Origin: UBA4735 sp035935465
Lineage (GTDB): Bacteria; Chloroflexota; Limnocylindria; P2-11E
Length of the DNA: 16,193 bases
Reading direction: 5' to 3'
Assembly (NCBI GenBank): GCA_035935465.1
Contig: DASYXA010000123.1
Coordinates: forward strand, 1-16,193
Shown: positions 6,982 to 14,233 of the stretch, piece after piece
How positions within the stretch are numbered: position 1 is the stretch's first letter
Layout of the letters: each line of letters opens with the position of its first letter
Made by a program: the position numbers and the translations under genes
The notes under the pieces: generated by a model
Databases searched by the model: none
What the model was told of the DNA's origin: nothing
Seen by the model: only the letters and a program-made list of their open reading frames with translations

Positions 6982-7450
6982 GCTGGAGGAGCGCGACGAC
7001 ATCGTGACCGCCGAGGTCGACCGGCGAGGCGAGCTCCTGCGGATCCGGTCGCGCCCGGGGAGCGACGTCGCCGCCATCCGCGATGCGCTCGAGCGGCTGG
7101 GGTTCGCGACGGAAGAGGTCCCCGGTGCCGGTGCTGCGCGGCGCCGGTGGTTCGGCGTGTCGTCGGTCGGCGAGCTCTCGCGTGAAGAGGGCGCGGTGAT
7201 CGCGGCGCGGGTCGTACCTCGGTTCGGGACGGCGAGTGGGTTGTCGGGCGAGCTCGTCGCCGCGCTGAGAGCGCGCGTCGGCGCGGCGCTGTACGAGTGC
7301 TTCGTCGGTCAGCCGGACGCGGCGCTCCGGCCCGGGGCCCTCGCCTCCTCGTGCGGACGGGCCGTGGCGCTGGCGGCGGAGCCGCTCATCGGCGCGGACC
7401 GGGCAGCCGGCCTCGCGCGCGCGATCGAGGCCGACCTGGCGGGACGCTGA
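6971..7450 (+). CDS. Protein of unknown function with HMA/ferredoxin-like N-terminal half
   Basis: From GTG 6971 the product has 159 residues. The first 50 (LAQLEERDDIVTAEVDRRG, then ELLRIRS, then AAIRDALERLGFATEEV at 34-50) follow the helix-strand-strand-helix-strand pattern of heavy-metal-associated (HMA) ferredoxin-like domains. The first strand and the CxxC loop are missing, so from this start the domain is incomplete. The remainder (51-159) is Ala/Arg-rich and probably helical, with cysteines at 110 and 128, and I recognise no family. No ribosome binding site is evident and no ATG is available. An in-frame extension to GTG 6890 would restore the missing strand but crosses two TGA codons (see that entry). 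The gene sits between the HD-domain gene and a glycosyltransferase, whose ATG follows its stop by 3 nt. Confidence 0.6.
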   Translation: MLAQLEERDDIVTAEVDRRGELLRIRSRPGSDVAAIRDALERLGFATEEVPGAGAARRRWFGVSSVGELSREEGAVIAARVVPRFGTASGLSGELVAALRARVGAALYECFVGQPDAALRPGALASSCGRAVALAAEPLIGADRAAGLARAIEADLAGR

Positions 7451-7453
7451 GGC

Positions 7454-8578
7454 ATGCACGTCGCCTTCCTCACCGACGTCGCGCTCCCGTACGTCAGCGG
7501 TGTCACCGTCGCTGTCCGGCGGCAGCGCGACGCGCTGCGGGAGAGCGGCGTCCGGGTCACGGTCGTCGGGCCGCACGGTGACGTCGACGTCGCGGAGTCC
7601 GACATCCACGTCCCCGGCGCGCCGGCCGGACATCGCCTTGCGCTCTTCGGTCCACGGCTTCCGACGAGGCTCCGCTCGCTTCAGGTCGAGCTCTTGCACG
7701 CGCACTCCGTGTTCGGCGCGTCCTGGGCCGCGCTCGCCGCGGCGCGGTCGCTGCGCGTCCCGTTCGTCGTGACCGTGCACACGCGGTTCGACGAGTACGC
7801 GCACTACGCCGGGCTCGCCGCACCGTTGGCGCGCACGCTCGTCGGTCCGTACACCGGCGCCGTCGTGGCCGCGGCCGACCTCGCGATCGCGCCGAACGAG
7901 GAGCTCGCCGCCGAGCTGCGCGCGGCCGGCGACGCGCGCGCGGTCAGCGTCGTCGCCGCGCCGATCGAGGCGACCCTCTGCGGAGGCGACGCGGCCCGCG
8001 GCCGCGATCGTCTCGGCGCTCCGGCGGGGGTGCCGCTCCTGCTGTCGGCGTCGCGCCTGGCGGTCGAGAAGCGCGTCCTCGACCTCATCGCGCTGCTGCG
8101 TGCGTCCGCGCATCGGGACGCGGTCCTGGTGTTCGCGGGCAGCGGGCCGCTCGAGCCCGAGCTGCGCGCGGCCGCAGCCGCCGCCGGGCTCGCACCGCGG
8201 GTGCTCTTCGCCGGCCAACTCGGGCTCGCCGCGCTCGCGGATGCGTTCGCGGCCGCGGACCTCGTCGTGAGCGCGTCGCGGAGCGAGACGCAGGGGCTCG
8301 CGCTGTGCGAGGCCGCGGCCGCGGGCCGCGTCGTCGTCGCGCCCGACCGCGGCGGGTACGCGGAGGTCCTCGGTCACGGCACGGGCGGGCTCTTCCCGTC
8401 GCCGGCACCGTCGGCCGAGGAGCTTGCGGGCTGCGTCGACCTGCTCCTCGACGGCCCCGCGGAGACCGCGCGGATGGGACGGGAAGCGGCGCGCCGGGCG
8501 GAGGTCGCCTGGTCCCCGCGCGCGGTGGCCGCGTCGCTCCGCGCCGCCTACGACGCCGCGTCGCGCGTGACAGAATGA
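7454..8578 (+). CDS. GT4-family glycosyltransferase (diacylglycerol glucosyl-/mannosyltransferase-like)
   Basis: The 374-residue product is a GT-B fold retaining glycosyltransferase of family 4. The N-terminal domain starts with VAFLTDVALPYVSGVTVAV (3-21), where the VSGV turn is typical of lipid glucosyl- and mannosyltransferases, and includes LLHAHSVFG (80-88) and FVVTVHTRFDEY (104-115). The C-terminal nucleotide-sugar domain has SASRLAVEKRVLDLI (198-212), with the Arg and Lys that contact the donor phosphates, and FAGSGPLEPEL (227-237). The EX7E motif has E278 and E286 in SETQGLALCEA. There is no membrane segment, so it is probably a peripheral enzyme using UDP- or GDP-sugars on a lipid acceptor. 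Donor and acceptor are not readable from the sequence. ATG 7454 follows the previous stop by 3 nt. Confidence 0.85.
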   Translation: MHVAFLTDVALPYVSGVTVAVRRQRDALRESGVRVTVVGPHGDVDVAESDIHVPGAPAGHRLALFGPRLPTRLRSLQVELLHAHSVFGASWAALAAARSLRVPFVVTVHTRFDEYAHYAGLAAPLARTLVGPYTGAVVAAADLAIAPNEELAAELRAAGDARAVSVVAAPIEATLCGGDAARGRDRLGAPAGVPLLLSASRLAVEKRVLDLIALLRASAHRDAVLVFAGSGPLEPELRAAAAAAGLAPRVLFAGQLGLAALADAFAAADLVVSASRSETQGLALCEAAAAGRVVVAPDRGGYAEVLGHGTGGLFPSPAPSAEELAGCVDLLLDGPAETARMGREAARRAEVAWSPRAVAASLRAAYDAASRVTE

Positions 8579-8601
8579 ATGCCTCACTCAGGCGATAGGT
8601 C

Positions 8602-8607
8602 GGAGGG
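8602..8607 (+). promoter_or_regulatory. Ribosome binding site of the Nudix gene
   Basis: GGAGGG stands 4 nt before ATG 8612 and is one of the clearest Shine-Dalgarno sites in the window. It favours ATG 8612 over the in-frame ATG 8579, which has no such site. Confidence 0.7.
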
Positions 8608-8611
8608 CGCC

Positions 8612-9061
8612 ATGTCCACCACGCGCGACCGCGCCCGCCCGCCGTTGCGTCAGCGCCGGGCCACCGCCGCGGGCGGCGTCGTCCTGCGCGACAGCGAGCA
8701 CGGCGCGGAGGTCGCGCTCCTCGGCCGCGTCAACGACGGCTCGTGGGTCTTTCCCAAGGGCACGCCGGCGCCGGGCGAGTCGCTCGAGGAGACCGCGCTG
8801 CGCGAGGTCCGCGAGGAGACCGGGCTCGACGTGAAGATCCTCCGGCCGCTCGGCGAGATGGCCTACAGCTTCGCGGCCGCCGGAGAGCGCGTGCAGAAGA
8901 TCGTCCACTTCTTCCTGATGGAAGCGACCGGCGGCGACCCGTCGCTCCACGACGCCGAGTACGACGAGGTCCGCTGGGTGGCGGTGCCTGAGGCCCGGCG
9001 CATGCTGACGTTCGATACGTACCGCGCGGTCCTCGACCGCGCGCTCGCCGAGCCGACGTGA
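8612..9061 (+). CDS. Nudix hydrolase
   Basis: Nudix enzymes cleave nucleoside diphosphates linked to another group, such as Ap4A, ADP-ribose or oxidised dNTPs. The 149-residue product has the complete 23-residue Nudix box at 50-72: GTPAPGE, then the REVREETGL core with the magnesium-binding glutamates. Before it stand the strands ATAAGGVVL (17-25) and ALLGRVNDGSWVFPKG (35-50); after it come IVHFFLM and the strand EVRWVAV. The short, single-domain form with WVFPKG before the box resembles Ap4A or diphosphoinositol polyphosphate hydrolases more than MutT, but the substrate is not certain. The start is set by the GGAGGG site. The stop overlaps the gcvT GTG by 4 nt, which ties it to the glycine cleavage genes by translation if not by function. 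Confidence 0.88.
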   Translation: MSTTRDRARPPLRQRRATAAGGVVLRDSEHGAEVALLGRVNDGSWVFPKGTPAPGESLEETALREVREETGLDVKILRPLGEMAYSFAAAGERVQKIVHFFLMEATGGDPSLHDAEYDEVRWVAVPEARRMLTFDTYRAVLDRALAEPT

Positions 9062-10164
9062 CCGAGCTCAAGCGCACCCCGCTGTACGACGAGCACGTCC
9101 GCGCCGGCGGCAAGATGGTCGAGTTCGCCGGCTACGCGATGCCGATCCAATACCCGACCGGCATCGTGGCGGAACACCGCGCGGTGCGCGCGAACGCGGG
9201 CCTGTTCGACCTGTCGCACATGGGCGAGTTCTTCTTCGCCGGTGCCGGCGCCGGCGCGGCGATCGACGGAATGGTGTCGAGCGACATCGCGGGCCTCGCC
9301 GTCGGCCAGGCGCGCTACGGCCTGCTGACGAACGAGCGGGGCACGATCGTCGACGACGTCATCGTGTACCGGATCGCGGACGACGAGTACCTGATGGTCG
9401 TGAACGCGGCGAACATCGCGAAGGACCGCGCCCATGTCCAGGCGCACCTGGCAGCGGGCGTCGGCCTGGACGACCGGTCGGCCGAGACCGCGCTGATCGC
9501 GATCCAAGGCCCGCGCGCGGCGACGATCCTGTCGTCGGTCACCGACCTCGAGATCCGCGAGCAGTCGATCGAAGGGCTGCCGCCGTTCGGCGTCACCCGC
9601 GCGCGCGTCGCGGGCTCGCGCGCCATCGTCGCGCGCACCGGGTACACCGGCGAGGACGGCTTCGAGGTGTTCATCGACAACGACCGCGCGGCGCAGGTCT
9701 GGTCGCGGCTGCTGGCCGCCGGCGAGTCCACCGGCATCATCCCGATCGGCCTCGGCGCGCGGGACACGCTCCGGCTCGAGGCGCGCTTCTCGCTGTACGG
9801 GAACGACATCGACGAGACGACCGACCCGATCGAGGCGGGGCTCGGCTGGACGACGAAGCTCGACAAGCCGTTCGTGGGCCGCGACGCGATCCTGTCGGCG
9901 AAGGAGCGCGGCCCGACGCGCCGGATCGTCGGCCTCGAGGTCACCGGCGGCGTGGCCCGTCACGGTCACGAGGTGACCAAGGACGGGATCGCCGTCGGCC
10001 AGGTCACGAGCGGCACATTCGGCCCCACGGTGCAGAAGAACATCGCGCTCGCGTACGTCCCGGCGGCGCTCGCGAAGATCGGCACGGACCTCACGGTCCG
10101 CATCCGCGATCGCGACATCCCCGCTAAAGTCGTGAAGGTCCCGTTCTACAGGCGAGCGACGTAG
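9058..10164 (+). CDS. gcvT: Glycine cleavage system T protein (aminomethyltransferase)
   Basis: GcvT takes the aminomethyl group from lipoylated GcvH, releases ammonia and makes 5,10-methylene-tetrahydrofolate. The 368-residue product begins TELKRTPLYDEHVRAGGKM. It shows FDLSHMGEF (50-58), the folate-site TNERGTIVDDVIVYR (91-105) with the conserved Asp pair at 99-100, and ARTGYTGEDGFEVF (192-205). Next are GLGARDTLRLEARFSLYGND (231-250), then PIEAGLGWTTKLDK and the C-terminal beta domain with the GQVTSGTFGPT motif. Length matches the family. GTG 9058 is in a GTGA overlap with the Nudix stop and directly precedes the conserved N-terminus. The TAG stop falls inside a small hairpin. No frame damage or missing key residue. 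Confidence 0.97.
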   Translation: MTELKRTPLYDEHVRAGGKMVEFAGYAMPIQYPTGIVAEHRAVRANAGLFDLSHMGEFFFAGAGAGAAIDGMVSSDIAGLAVGQARYGLLTNERGTIVDDVIVYRIADDEYLMVVNAANIAKDRAHVQAHLAAGVGLDDRSAETALIAIQGPRAATILSSVTDLEIREQSIEGLPPFGVTRARVAGSRAIVARTGYTGEDGFEVFIDNDRAAQVWSRLLAAGESTGIIPIGLGARDTLRLEARFSLYGNDIDETTDPIEAGLGWTTKLDKPFVGRDAILSAKERGPTRRIVGLEVTGGVARHGHEVTKDGIAVGQVTSGTFGPTVQKNIALAYVPAALAKIGTDLTVRIRDRDIPAKVVKVPFYRRAT

Positions 10165-10168
10165 TCGC
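10156..10168 (+). other. Small hairpin over the gcvT stop codon
   Basis: GCGAC (10156-10160) and GTCGC (10164-10168) pair around GTA. The TAG stop (10162-10164) lies in the loop and first paired base. No T-run follows, so it is not a clear terminator. Confidence 0.35.
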
Positions 10169-10173
10169 GAGCA

Positions 10174-10196
10174 TGTACGGAGCGAAGCGGAGTACA
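10174..10196 (+). repeat. Inverted repeat between gcvT and gcvH
   Basis: TGTAC (10174-10178) and GTACA (10192-10196) are inverted around a 13-nt purine-rich centre, GGAGCGAAGCGGA. This is in the 55-nt gap 10165-10219, one of only two sizeable gaps in the window. The element could be an RNA hairpin, a protein site or a small interspersed repeat. No second copy is visible in the window. Confidence 0.45.
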
Positions 10197-10208
10197 GCCG
10201 GTTTGACT

Positions 10209-10212
10209 GGAG
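10209..10212 (+). promoter_or_regulatory. Ribosome binding site of gcvH
   Basis: GGAG lies 7 nt before GTG 10220. Unlike most genes here, gcvH does not overlap its upstream neighbour, so it needs its own site. Confidence 0.6.
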
Positions 10213-10219
10213 TGGGTAA

Positions 10220-10624
10220 GTGAGCAGCGTCCCCGACGACCTGAGGTACTCAAAGGAGCACGAGTGGGTCCGCGTCGACGGCGAGACCGCGACCGTCGGC
10301 ATCACCGCCTTCGCGCAGGAGCAGCTCGGCGACGTCGTGTTCGTCGAGCTCCCCGATGCGGGCGCGCGGGTCCGCCAGCACGCATCGCTCGGCGTCGTCG
10401 AGTCGGTGAAGGCCGCGAGCGACGTCTACGCGCCGATCTCCGGCGAGGTCCTCGAGCGCAACGCGAAGGTCATCGAACGCCCCGAGCTCGTCAATGCGCA
10501 GCCGTACGGCGACGGCTGGATGATCAAGGTCCGCCTCGCCGACAAGGGCGAGCTCGGCGCACTCCTCTCTCCGGACGACTACCGCTCGCATATCGGCGAG
10601 GGCTCCGCCGCAGCCGGCGACTAG
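10220..10624 (+). CDS. gcvH: Glycine cleavage system H protein
   Basis: GcvH is the lipoyl-carrying shuttle of the glycine cleavage complex, passing the aminomethyl group from GcvP to GcvT. The 134-residue product has the typical LRYSKEHEWVRVDG start (8-21), the strand TATVGITAFAQEQLGDVVFVE (23-43), and the lipoylation site at Lys64 in GVVESVKAASDVYAPISGEV (58-77). Next come VNAQPYGDGWMIKVR and a C-terminal helix. Every feature of the family is present and length is normal, with a short Ala/Gly tail. GTG 10220 is supported by the GGAG site and by the closeness of the conserved N-terminus. The TAG stop shares one base with the gcvPA GTG, so the two are coupled. Confidence 0.97.
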   Translation: MSSVPDDLRYSKEHEWVRVDGETATVGITAFAQEQLGDVVFVELPDAGARVRQHASLGVVESVKAASDVYAPISGEVLERNAKVIERPELVNAQPYGDGWMIKVRLADKGELGALLSPDDYRSHIGEGSAAAGD

Positions 10625-11967
10625 TGGGGCAGAACCCCTACTCGCCGCACACCGACGCCGACCGCGCGGCGATGCTCGCGCGCGTCGGGATCACCAGCGT
10701 CGACGATCTCCTGGCGGCGATCCCGCACGACGCGCGCCGTCCGGCGATGGGCGTGCCGGCCGGGATGTCCGAGGCCGAGGTGCAGGTGCACCTGGAGCGC
10801 ATCGCGGCGCTCGACCGCACCGCGGGCGCGGGCCCGTTCTTCATCGGTGGGCCGGTGCAGCGCCGGTACATCCCCGCCGCCGTACCGGTGCTCGCGCTGC
10901 GCGGCGAGTTCCTCACGGCGTACACGCCGTACCAGCCCGAGGTGAGCCAGGGAACGCTGCAGGCGATCTGGGAGTACCAGTCCCTCCTGTCCGAGCTCCT
11001 CGCGATGGATGTCGTGAATTCGTCGATGTACGACGGCTCGACCGCCGTCGCCGAGGCCGCGCTGATGGCCGTTCGCCTCACCGGCCGCAAACGCGTCGTC
11101 GTCGCGAACGAGGTGTTCTCGCAATTCCGGCAGACGCTCGCGACGTACGCGAAAGGACCCGAGCTCGAGATCGTCGCGGTCCCGTCGCGCGAGCTCGCCG
11201 CGAACGCGGCGGGGGCCGCATGCCTCATCGTCCAGCACCCCGACGCCTTCGGGACGCTCGTCGACGTCCGCGCGATCGCCGAGGCGGCGCACCTGTCCGG
11301 CGGCCTGTGCGTCCAGGTGACCGAGCCGCATGCGAACGCGCTCCTCGAGCCGCCGGGGGCGCTCGGCGCGGACATCGTCGTCGGTGAGGGTCAGCCGCTC
11401 GGCATCCCGCTGTCGTTCGGCGGGCCGCACCTCGGGATCATGGGCTGCCGCGACGCGCTGGTGCGGCAGATGCCCGGACGCATCGTCGGGCAGACCGTCG
11501 ACTCCGACGGGACGCGCGGCTTCGTGAACACGCTCCAGACGCGCGAGCAGCACATCCGGCGTGAGAAGGCGACCTCCAACATCTGCACGAACGAGGCGAT
11601 CGCGGCGATCACGGCGTCCGTGTACCTGTCGCTCATGGGTCCGCGCTCGCTCCGTGCCGCCGCGCGCATCGGCGTCGCGCGCGCCCACGCGCTCGCCAGC
11701 CGGCTCGCGAAGCTGCCTTCGGTGACCATCGGGACCGGCGCACCGTACTTCGACCGCTTCGCCCTGCGCACGCCCCTCGGCGGTGAGCTCCGCACCGCGC
11801 TCCTGGCGGACGGGATCCTCGTCGGCGAGGGGATCGGCCGCCACTACGCCGACTGCGGCGACGGCGTGACGATCCAGTGCACCGAGCTCACGACGGACGC
11901 CGATTTGGACGCGCTCGTCGGCGCGGTCGAGCGCGCGACCGCGCGGCATCCGGTGGCCAGGTCATGA
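10624..11967 (+). CDS. gcvPA: Glycine dehydrogenase (decarboxylating) subunit 1
   Basis: This is the N-terminal half of the split P-protein, which with subunit 2 decarboxylates glycine and loads the aminomethyl group onto GcvH. The 447-residue product begins MGQNPYSPHTDADRAAM, the usual start of the subunit. Key segments are AYTPYQPEVSQGTLQAIWEY (99-118), VNSSMYDGSTAVAEAALMA (131-149), GEGQPLGIPLSFGGPHLG (254-271) and RGFVNTLQTREQHIRREKA (298-316), then TSNICTNEAI (317-326). It keeps the PLP-transferase type I fold but lacks the Schiff-base lysine, which is in subunit 2. GTG 10624 overlaps the gcvH stop by one base; the frame is open upstream but that part is gcvH. Split GcvP is typical of Firmicutes, Chloroflexota, Thermotogae and archaea. 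Confidence 0.96.
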   Translation: MGQNPYSPHTDADRAAMLARVGITSVDDLLAAIPHDARRPAMGVPAGMSEAEVQVHLERIAALDRTAGAGPFFIGGPVQRRYIPAAVPVLALRGEFLTAYTPYQPEVSQGTLQAIWEYQSLLSELLAMDVVNSSMYDGSTAVAEAALMAVRLTGRKRVVVANEVFSQFRQTLATYAKGPELEIVAVPSRELAANAAGAACLIVQHPDAFGTLVDVRAIAEAAHLSGGLCVQVTEPHANALLEPPGALGADIVVGEGQPLGIPLSFGGPHLGIMGCRDALVRQMPGRIVGQTVDSDGTRGFVNTLQTREQHIRREKATSNICTNEAIAAITASVYLSLMGPRSLRAAARIGVARAHALASRLAKLPSVTIGTGAPYFDRFALRTPLGGELRTALLADGILVGEGIGRHYADCGDGVTIQCTELTTDADLDALVGAVERATARHPVARS

Positions 11968-13457
11968 GCCGGATCCGGTTCGAGACCGGAACGAAGACCG
12001 AGCTGCCGGCGCTCGAGCCGCTGCTCTTCGAGCTGCAGCAGCCCGGCCGGTCGGGCCGCCACGTGCGCGGCGGCGACGAGGCCGACGCGCTCATCCCGGC
12101 TGCGTTCCGGCGGACCGCGCCGCTGCCGCTCCCCGAGCTCACCGAGCCGCAGGTCGTGCGCCATTACACCCACCTTGCCCAGCTCAACTACTCGGTCGAC
12201 GCCGGCATGTACCCGCTCGGCTCGTGCACGATGAAGTACAACCCCAAGATCAACGACCGCGCCGCCTCGCTGCCGGGCTTCGCGGACATCCACCCGCACC
12301 AACCGGATGAGACCGTGCAGGGCGCGCTCCGCCTCGTCCACGAGCTCCAGGAGCTCCTCGCCGGGATCAGCGGCATGGACGAGGTCACGCTCCAGCCCGC
12401 GGCCGGCGCGCACGCGGAGTTCACCGCGATCCTCATGTTCAAGGCCTACCACGCAGCGCGCGGCGATGCGAAGCGCCGGCGCGTGATCGTCCCCGACTCC
12501 GCCCACGGCACGAACCCGGCGTCCGCGGCGATGTGCGGCTTCGACGTGACGACCGTGAAGAGCGACGCGCGCGGCAACGTGGACCTCGACGCGCTCACGG
12601 CCGCGCTCGGTGACGACGTGGTCGGCTTCATGCTCACGAATCCGAACACGCTCGGCCTGTTCGAGGAGCGCGTCCGCGAGGTCTGCGACGCCGTCCACCG
12701 GGCCGGCGGGCTCGTGTACGGCGACGGCGCGAACCTGAACGCCCTGCTCGGGGTGGCGCGACCCGGCGACCTCGGGTTCGACTGCGTCCACATCAACGTG
12801 CACAAGACGTTCTCGACCCCGCATGGCGCAGGCGGCCCAGGAGCCGGGCCGCTCTGCGTGAAAAAGCCGCTCGCGCCGTTCCTGCCGGTCCCGCGCGTGA
12901 TCCGGGACGGGAGCGGGACGTACCGGCGCGAGACGATGGCGGAGCACCCGAACAGCATCGGCCGGGTCCGGTCGTACGTCGGGAACTTCGGGGTGCTCGT
13001 GCGCGCTTACACGTATATCCGCACGCTCGGCGAGGAGGGCCTCGTGGAGACCGGCAGGGACGCGATCCTGGCGGCGAACTACCTGCTGGCGCTCGTGCGC
13101 GAGGGGTACGACGTCGCGTACGAGCGCTCGCCGATGCACGAGTTCGTGCTGACCGCGGCGAAGCAGAAGCGGCACGGCGCGAACGCGCTCGACATCGCGA
13201 AGGCCCTCATCGACGAGGGCTTCCATCCGCCGACGGTCTACTTCCCGCTCGTCGTGCCCGAAGCGCTGATGATCGAGCCGACCGAGACCGAGCCGAAGGA
13301 GACGCTCGACGCGTTCGCCGACGCGCTCCTCCGCATCGCGAAGCGGATCGAGACCGACCCGCAGAGCGTGCACGACGCGCCGGTCAAGGCGCCGCTGCGC
13401 CGGCTCGACGAGGTCGCCGCCGCGCGCAAGCCGGTGCTCCGGTACCGCCCGGCATGA
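11964..13457 (+). CDS. gcvPB: Glycine dehydrogenase (decarboxylating) subunit 2
   Basis: This is the PLP-binding half of the split P-protein. The 497-residue product has the N-terminal block HYTHLAQLNYSVDAGMYPLG (68-87) with SCTMKYNPKIN following, and EVTLQPAAGAHAEF (140-153). The DSAHGTNPASAAMCGF (178-193) and LTNPNTLGLFE (224-234) cofactor-site segments follow, then VYGDGANLNALLG (251-263). The PLP lysine is Lys281 in HINVHKTFSTPHGAGGPG (276-293). The C-terminal domain includes AKALIDEGFHPPTVYFPL and EALMIEPTETEPKETLD, both normal for the family. ATG 11964 is in an ATGA overlap with gcvPA, so the subunits can be made in equal amounts. The window has no lpd gene for the L-protein, which is often elsewhere because other complexes share it. 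Confidence 0.97.
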   Translation: MSRIRFETGTKTELPALEPLLFELQQPGRSGRHVRGGDEADALIPAAFRRTAPLPLPELTEPQVVRHYTHLAQLNYSVDAGMYPLGSCTMKYNPKINDRAASLPGFADIHPHQPDETVQGALRLVHELQELLAGISGMDEVTLQPAAGAHAEFTAILMFKAYHAARGDAKRRRVIVPDSAHGTNPASAAMCGFDVTTVKSDARGNVDLDALTAALGDDVVGFMLTNPNTLGLFEERVREVCDAVHRAGGLVYGDGANLNALLGVARPGDLGFDCVHINVHKTFSTPHGAGGPGAGPLCVKKPLAPFLPVPRVIRDGSGTYRRETMAEHPNSIGRVRSYVGNFGVLVRAYTYIRTLGEEGLVETGRDAILAANYLLALVREGYDVAYERSPMHEFVLTAAKQKRHGANALDIAKALIDEGFHPPTVYFPLVVPEALMIEPTETEPKETLDAFADALLRIAKRIETDPQSVHDAPVKAPLRRLDEVAAARKPVLRYRPA

Positions 13458-14233
13458 CCATGGCGTCCGCGACGGCACGCGTGGCGATGGTGCGCCCACC
13501 GCGAGCGCGCGTCACGCGCGCGGTCGCCGATCTCCACGCACGACCCGATGGGACGAGCGAGCTCGTCGACCAGGCGCACGCCGGCGAGGTGCTGACCATC
13601 CTCGGCGAGTCGACGGACTGGGCCTACGTCCAAGGGGAGGATCTCTACTTCGGCTGGATCCGGCGGGGGCACCTGCGCGCGGATCCGCATTCGGGGAGCG
13701 AGCTGCTCGTCGCGCGGCACAACGCTCCGGTCCGGCGCGACGCGCGGGACGACAGCGAGGTCATCGGCGAAGTCGGTCCAGGGGTTGCCTGCGGTCTGGT
13801 CACGGAGGGCTTCGCGCTGTGCGCCGCCGGATGGGTGGCCGTCACCGATACCGTGCCGAACGACCGGCTGCCGCAACGGCCTCCGACTCCCGAAGACATC
13901 GTGACGACGGCGGGATCCTTCGTCGGCGTCCCGTACCTCTGGGGCGGCACGAGCGCACAGGGGATCGACTGCTCCGGGCTCACGCAGCGGGTGTACCTTC
14001 TGAACGGTGTGGGGCTGGACCGCGATGCGGACCAGCAGGCGTTGGGAGGCAGACCGGTGGACGTCGCGCGTCCGGGTGACCTCTTCTTCTTCGGGACGGA
14101 CCGCGTGACCCATACCGCGATCGCCACCGGCGAGGGCACCTTCATCCACGCACCGCGATCGGGTGAGCGCGTGCAGCGCGGGGAGCTCACCGAGGGGTCG
14201 CCGCTCCGGGCGACGCGGCGCTACCTGGCGTGA
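13454..14233 (+). CDS. SH3-domain NlpC/P60 cysteine peptidase
   Basis: The 259-residue product has two N-terminal SH3b-like domains (about 18-77 and 84-135). A C-terminal NlpC/P60 domain (146-259) has the catalytic Cys173 in GIDCSGLTQRVY (170-181), His220 in RVTHTAIATGEG and His232 in IHAPRSG. The order resembles YkfC-type gamma-D-glutamyl-L-diamino acid endopeptidases, which trim recycled peptidoglycan peptides in the cytoplasm. No signal peptide or membrane segment is visible, which fits a cytoplasmic recycling enzyme better than a secreted hydrolase. ATG 13454 is in an ATGA overlap with gcvPB, and the stop overlaps the sigma-factor GTG by 4 nt. Peptidase family is firm; substrate is inferred. 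A second ATG two codons later (13460) is an equal alternative start. Confidence 0.88.
   Translation: MTMASATARVAMVRPPRARVTRAVADLHARPDGTSELVDQAHAGEVLTILGESTDWAYVQGEDLYFGWIRRGHLRADPHSGSELLVARHNAPVRRDARDDSEVIGEVGPGVACGLVTEGFALCAAGWVAVTDTVPNDRLPQRPPTPEDIVTTAGSFVGVPYLWGGTSAQGIDCSGLTQRVYLLNGVGLDRDADQQALGGRPVDVARPGDLFFFGTDRVTHTAIATGEGTFIHAPRSGERVQRGELTEGSPLRATRRYLA

Noticed and set aside
6915..7007. ATG 6915 in another frame, joined to the 6971 gene by a -1 shift near 6965
   Set aside because: It would explain the gap as a one-base deletion, but third-position G/C is weaker there, and it lacks the HMA-like HVLRLHGLT. Kept only as the alternative to the TGA reading.
6863..8587. Long open frame on the minus strand (574 codons) across the HMA-like and glycosyltransferase genes
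   Set aside because: It is Arg/Glu-rich with no family motif and lies over clear + strand genes. GC-rich codon bias opens such frames.
8579..8611. ATG 8579 as the Nudix start
   Set aside because: It is in frame, but GGAGGG stands just before ATG 8612 and the extra 11 residues are not domain-like.
8579..9057. Glycine riboswitch upstream of gcvT
   Set aside because: The region is Nudix coding sequence overlapping gcvT, with no leader in which a riboswitch could fit.
8863..10305. Long minus-strand frame (480 codons) over gcvT
   Set aside because: It is a shadow of gcvT and the start of gcvH, with no recognisable domain.
11844..13499. Long minus-strand frame (551 codons) over gcvPB
   Set aside because: gcvPB on the + strand is unmistakable; the minus frame is low-complexity Arg/Val/Glu sequence.
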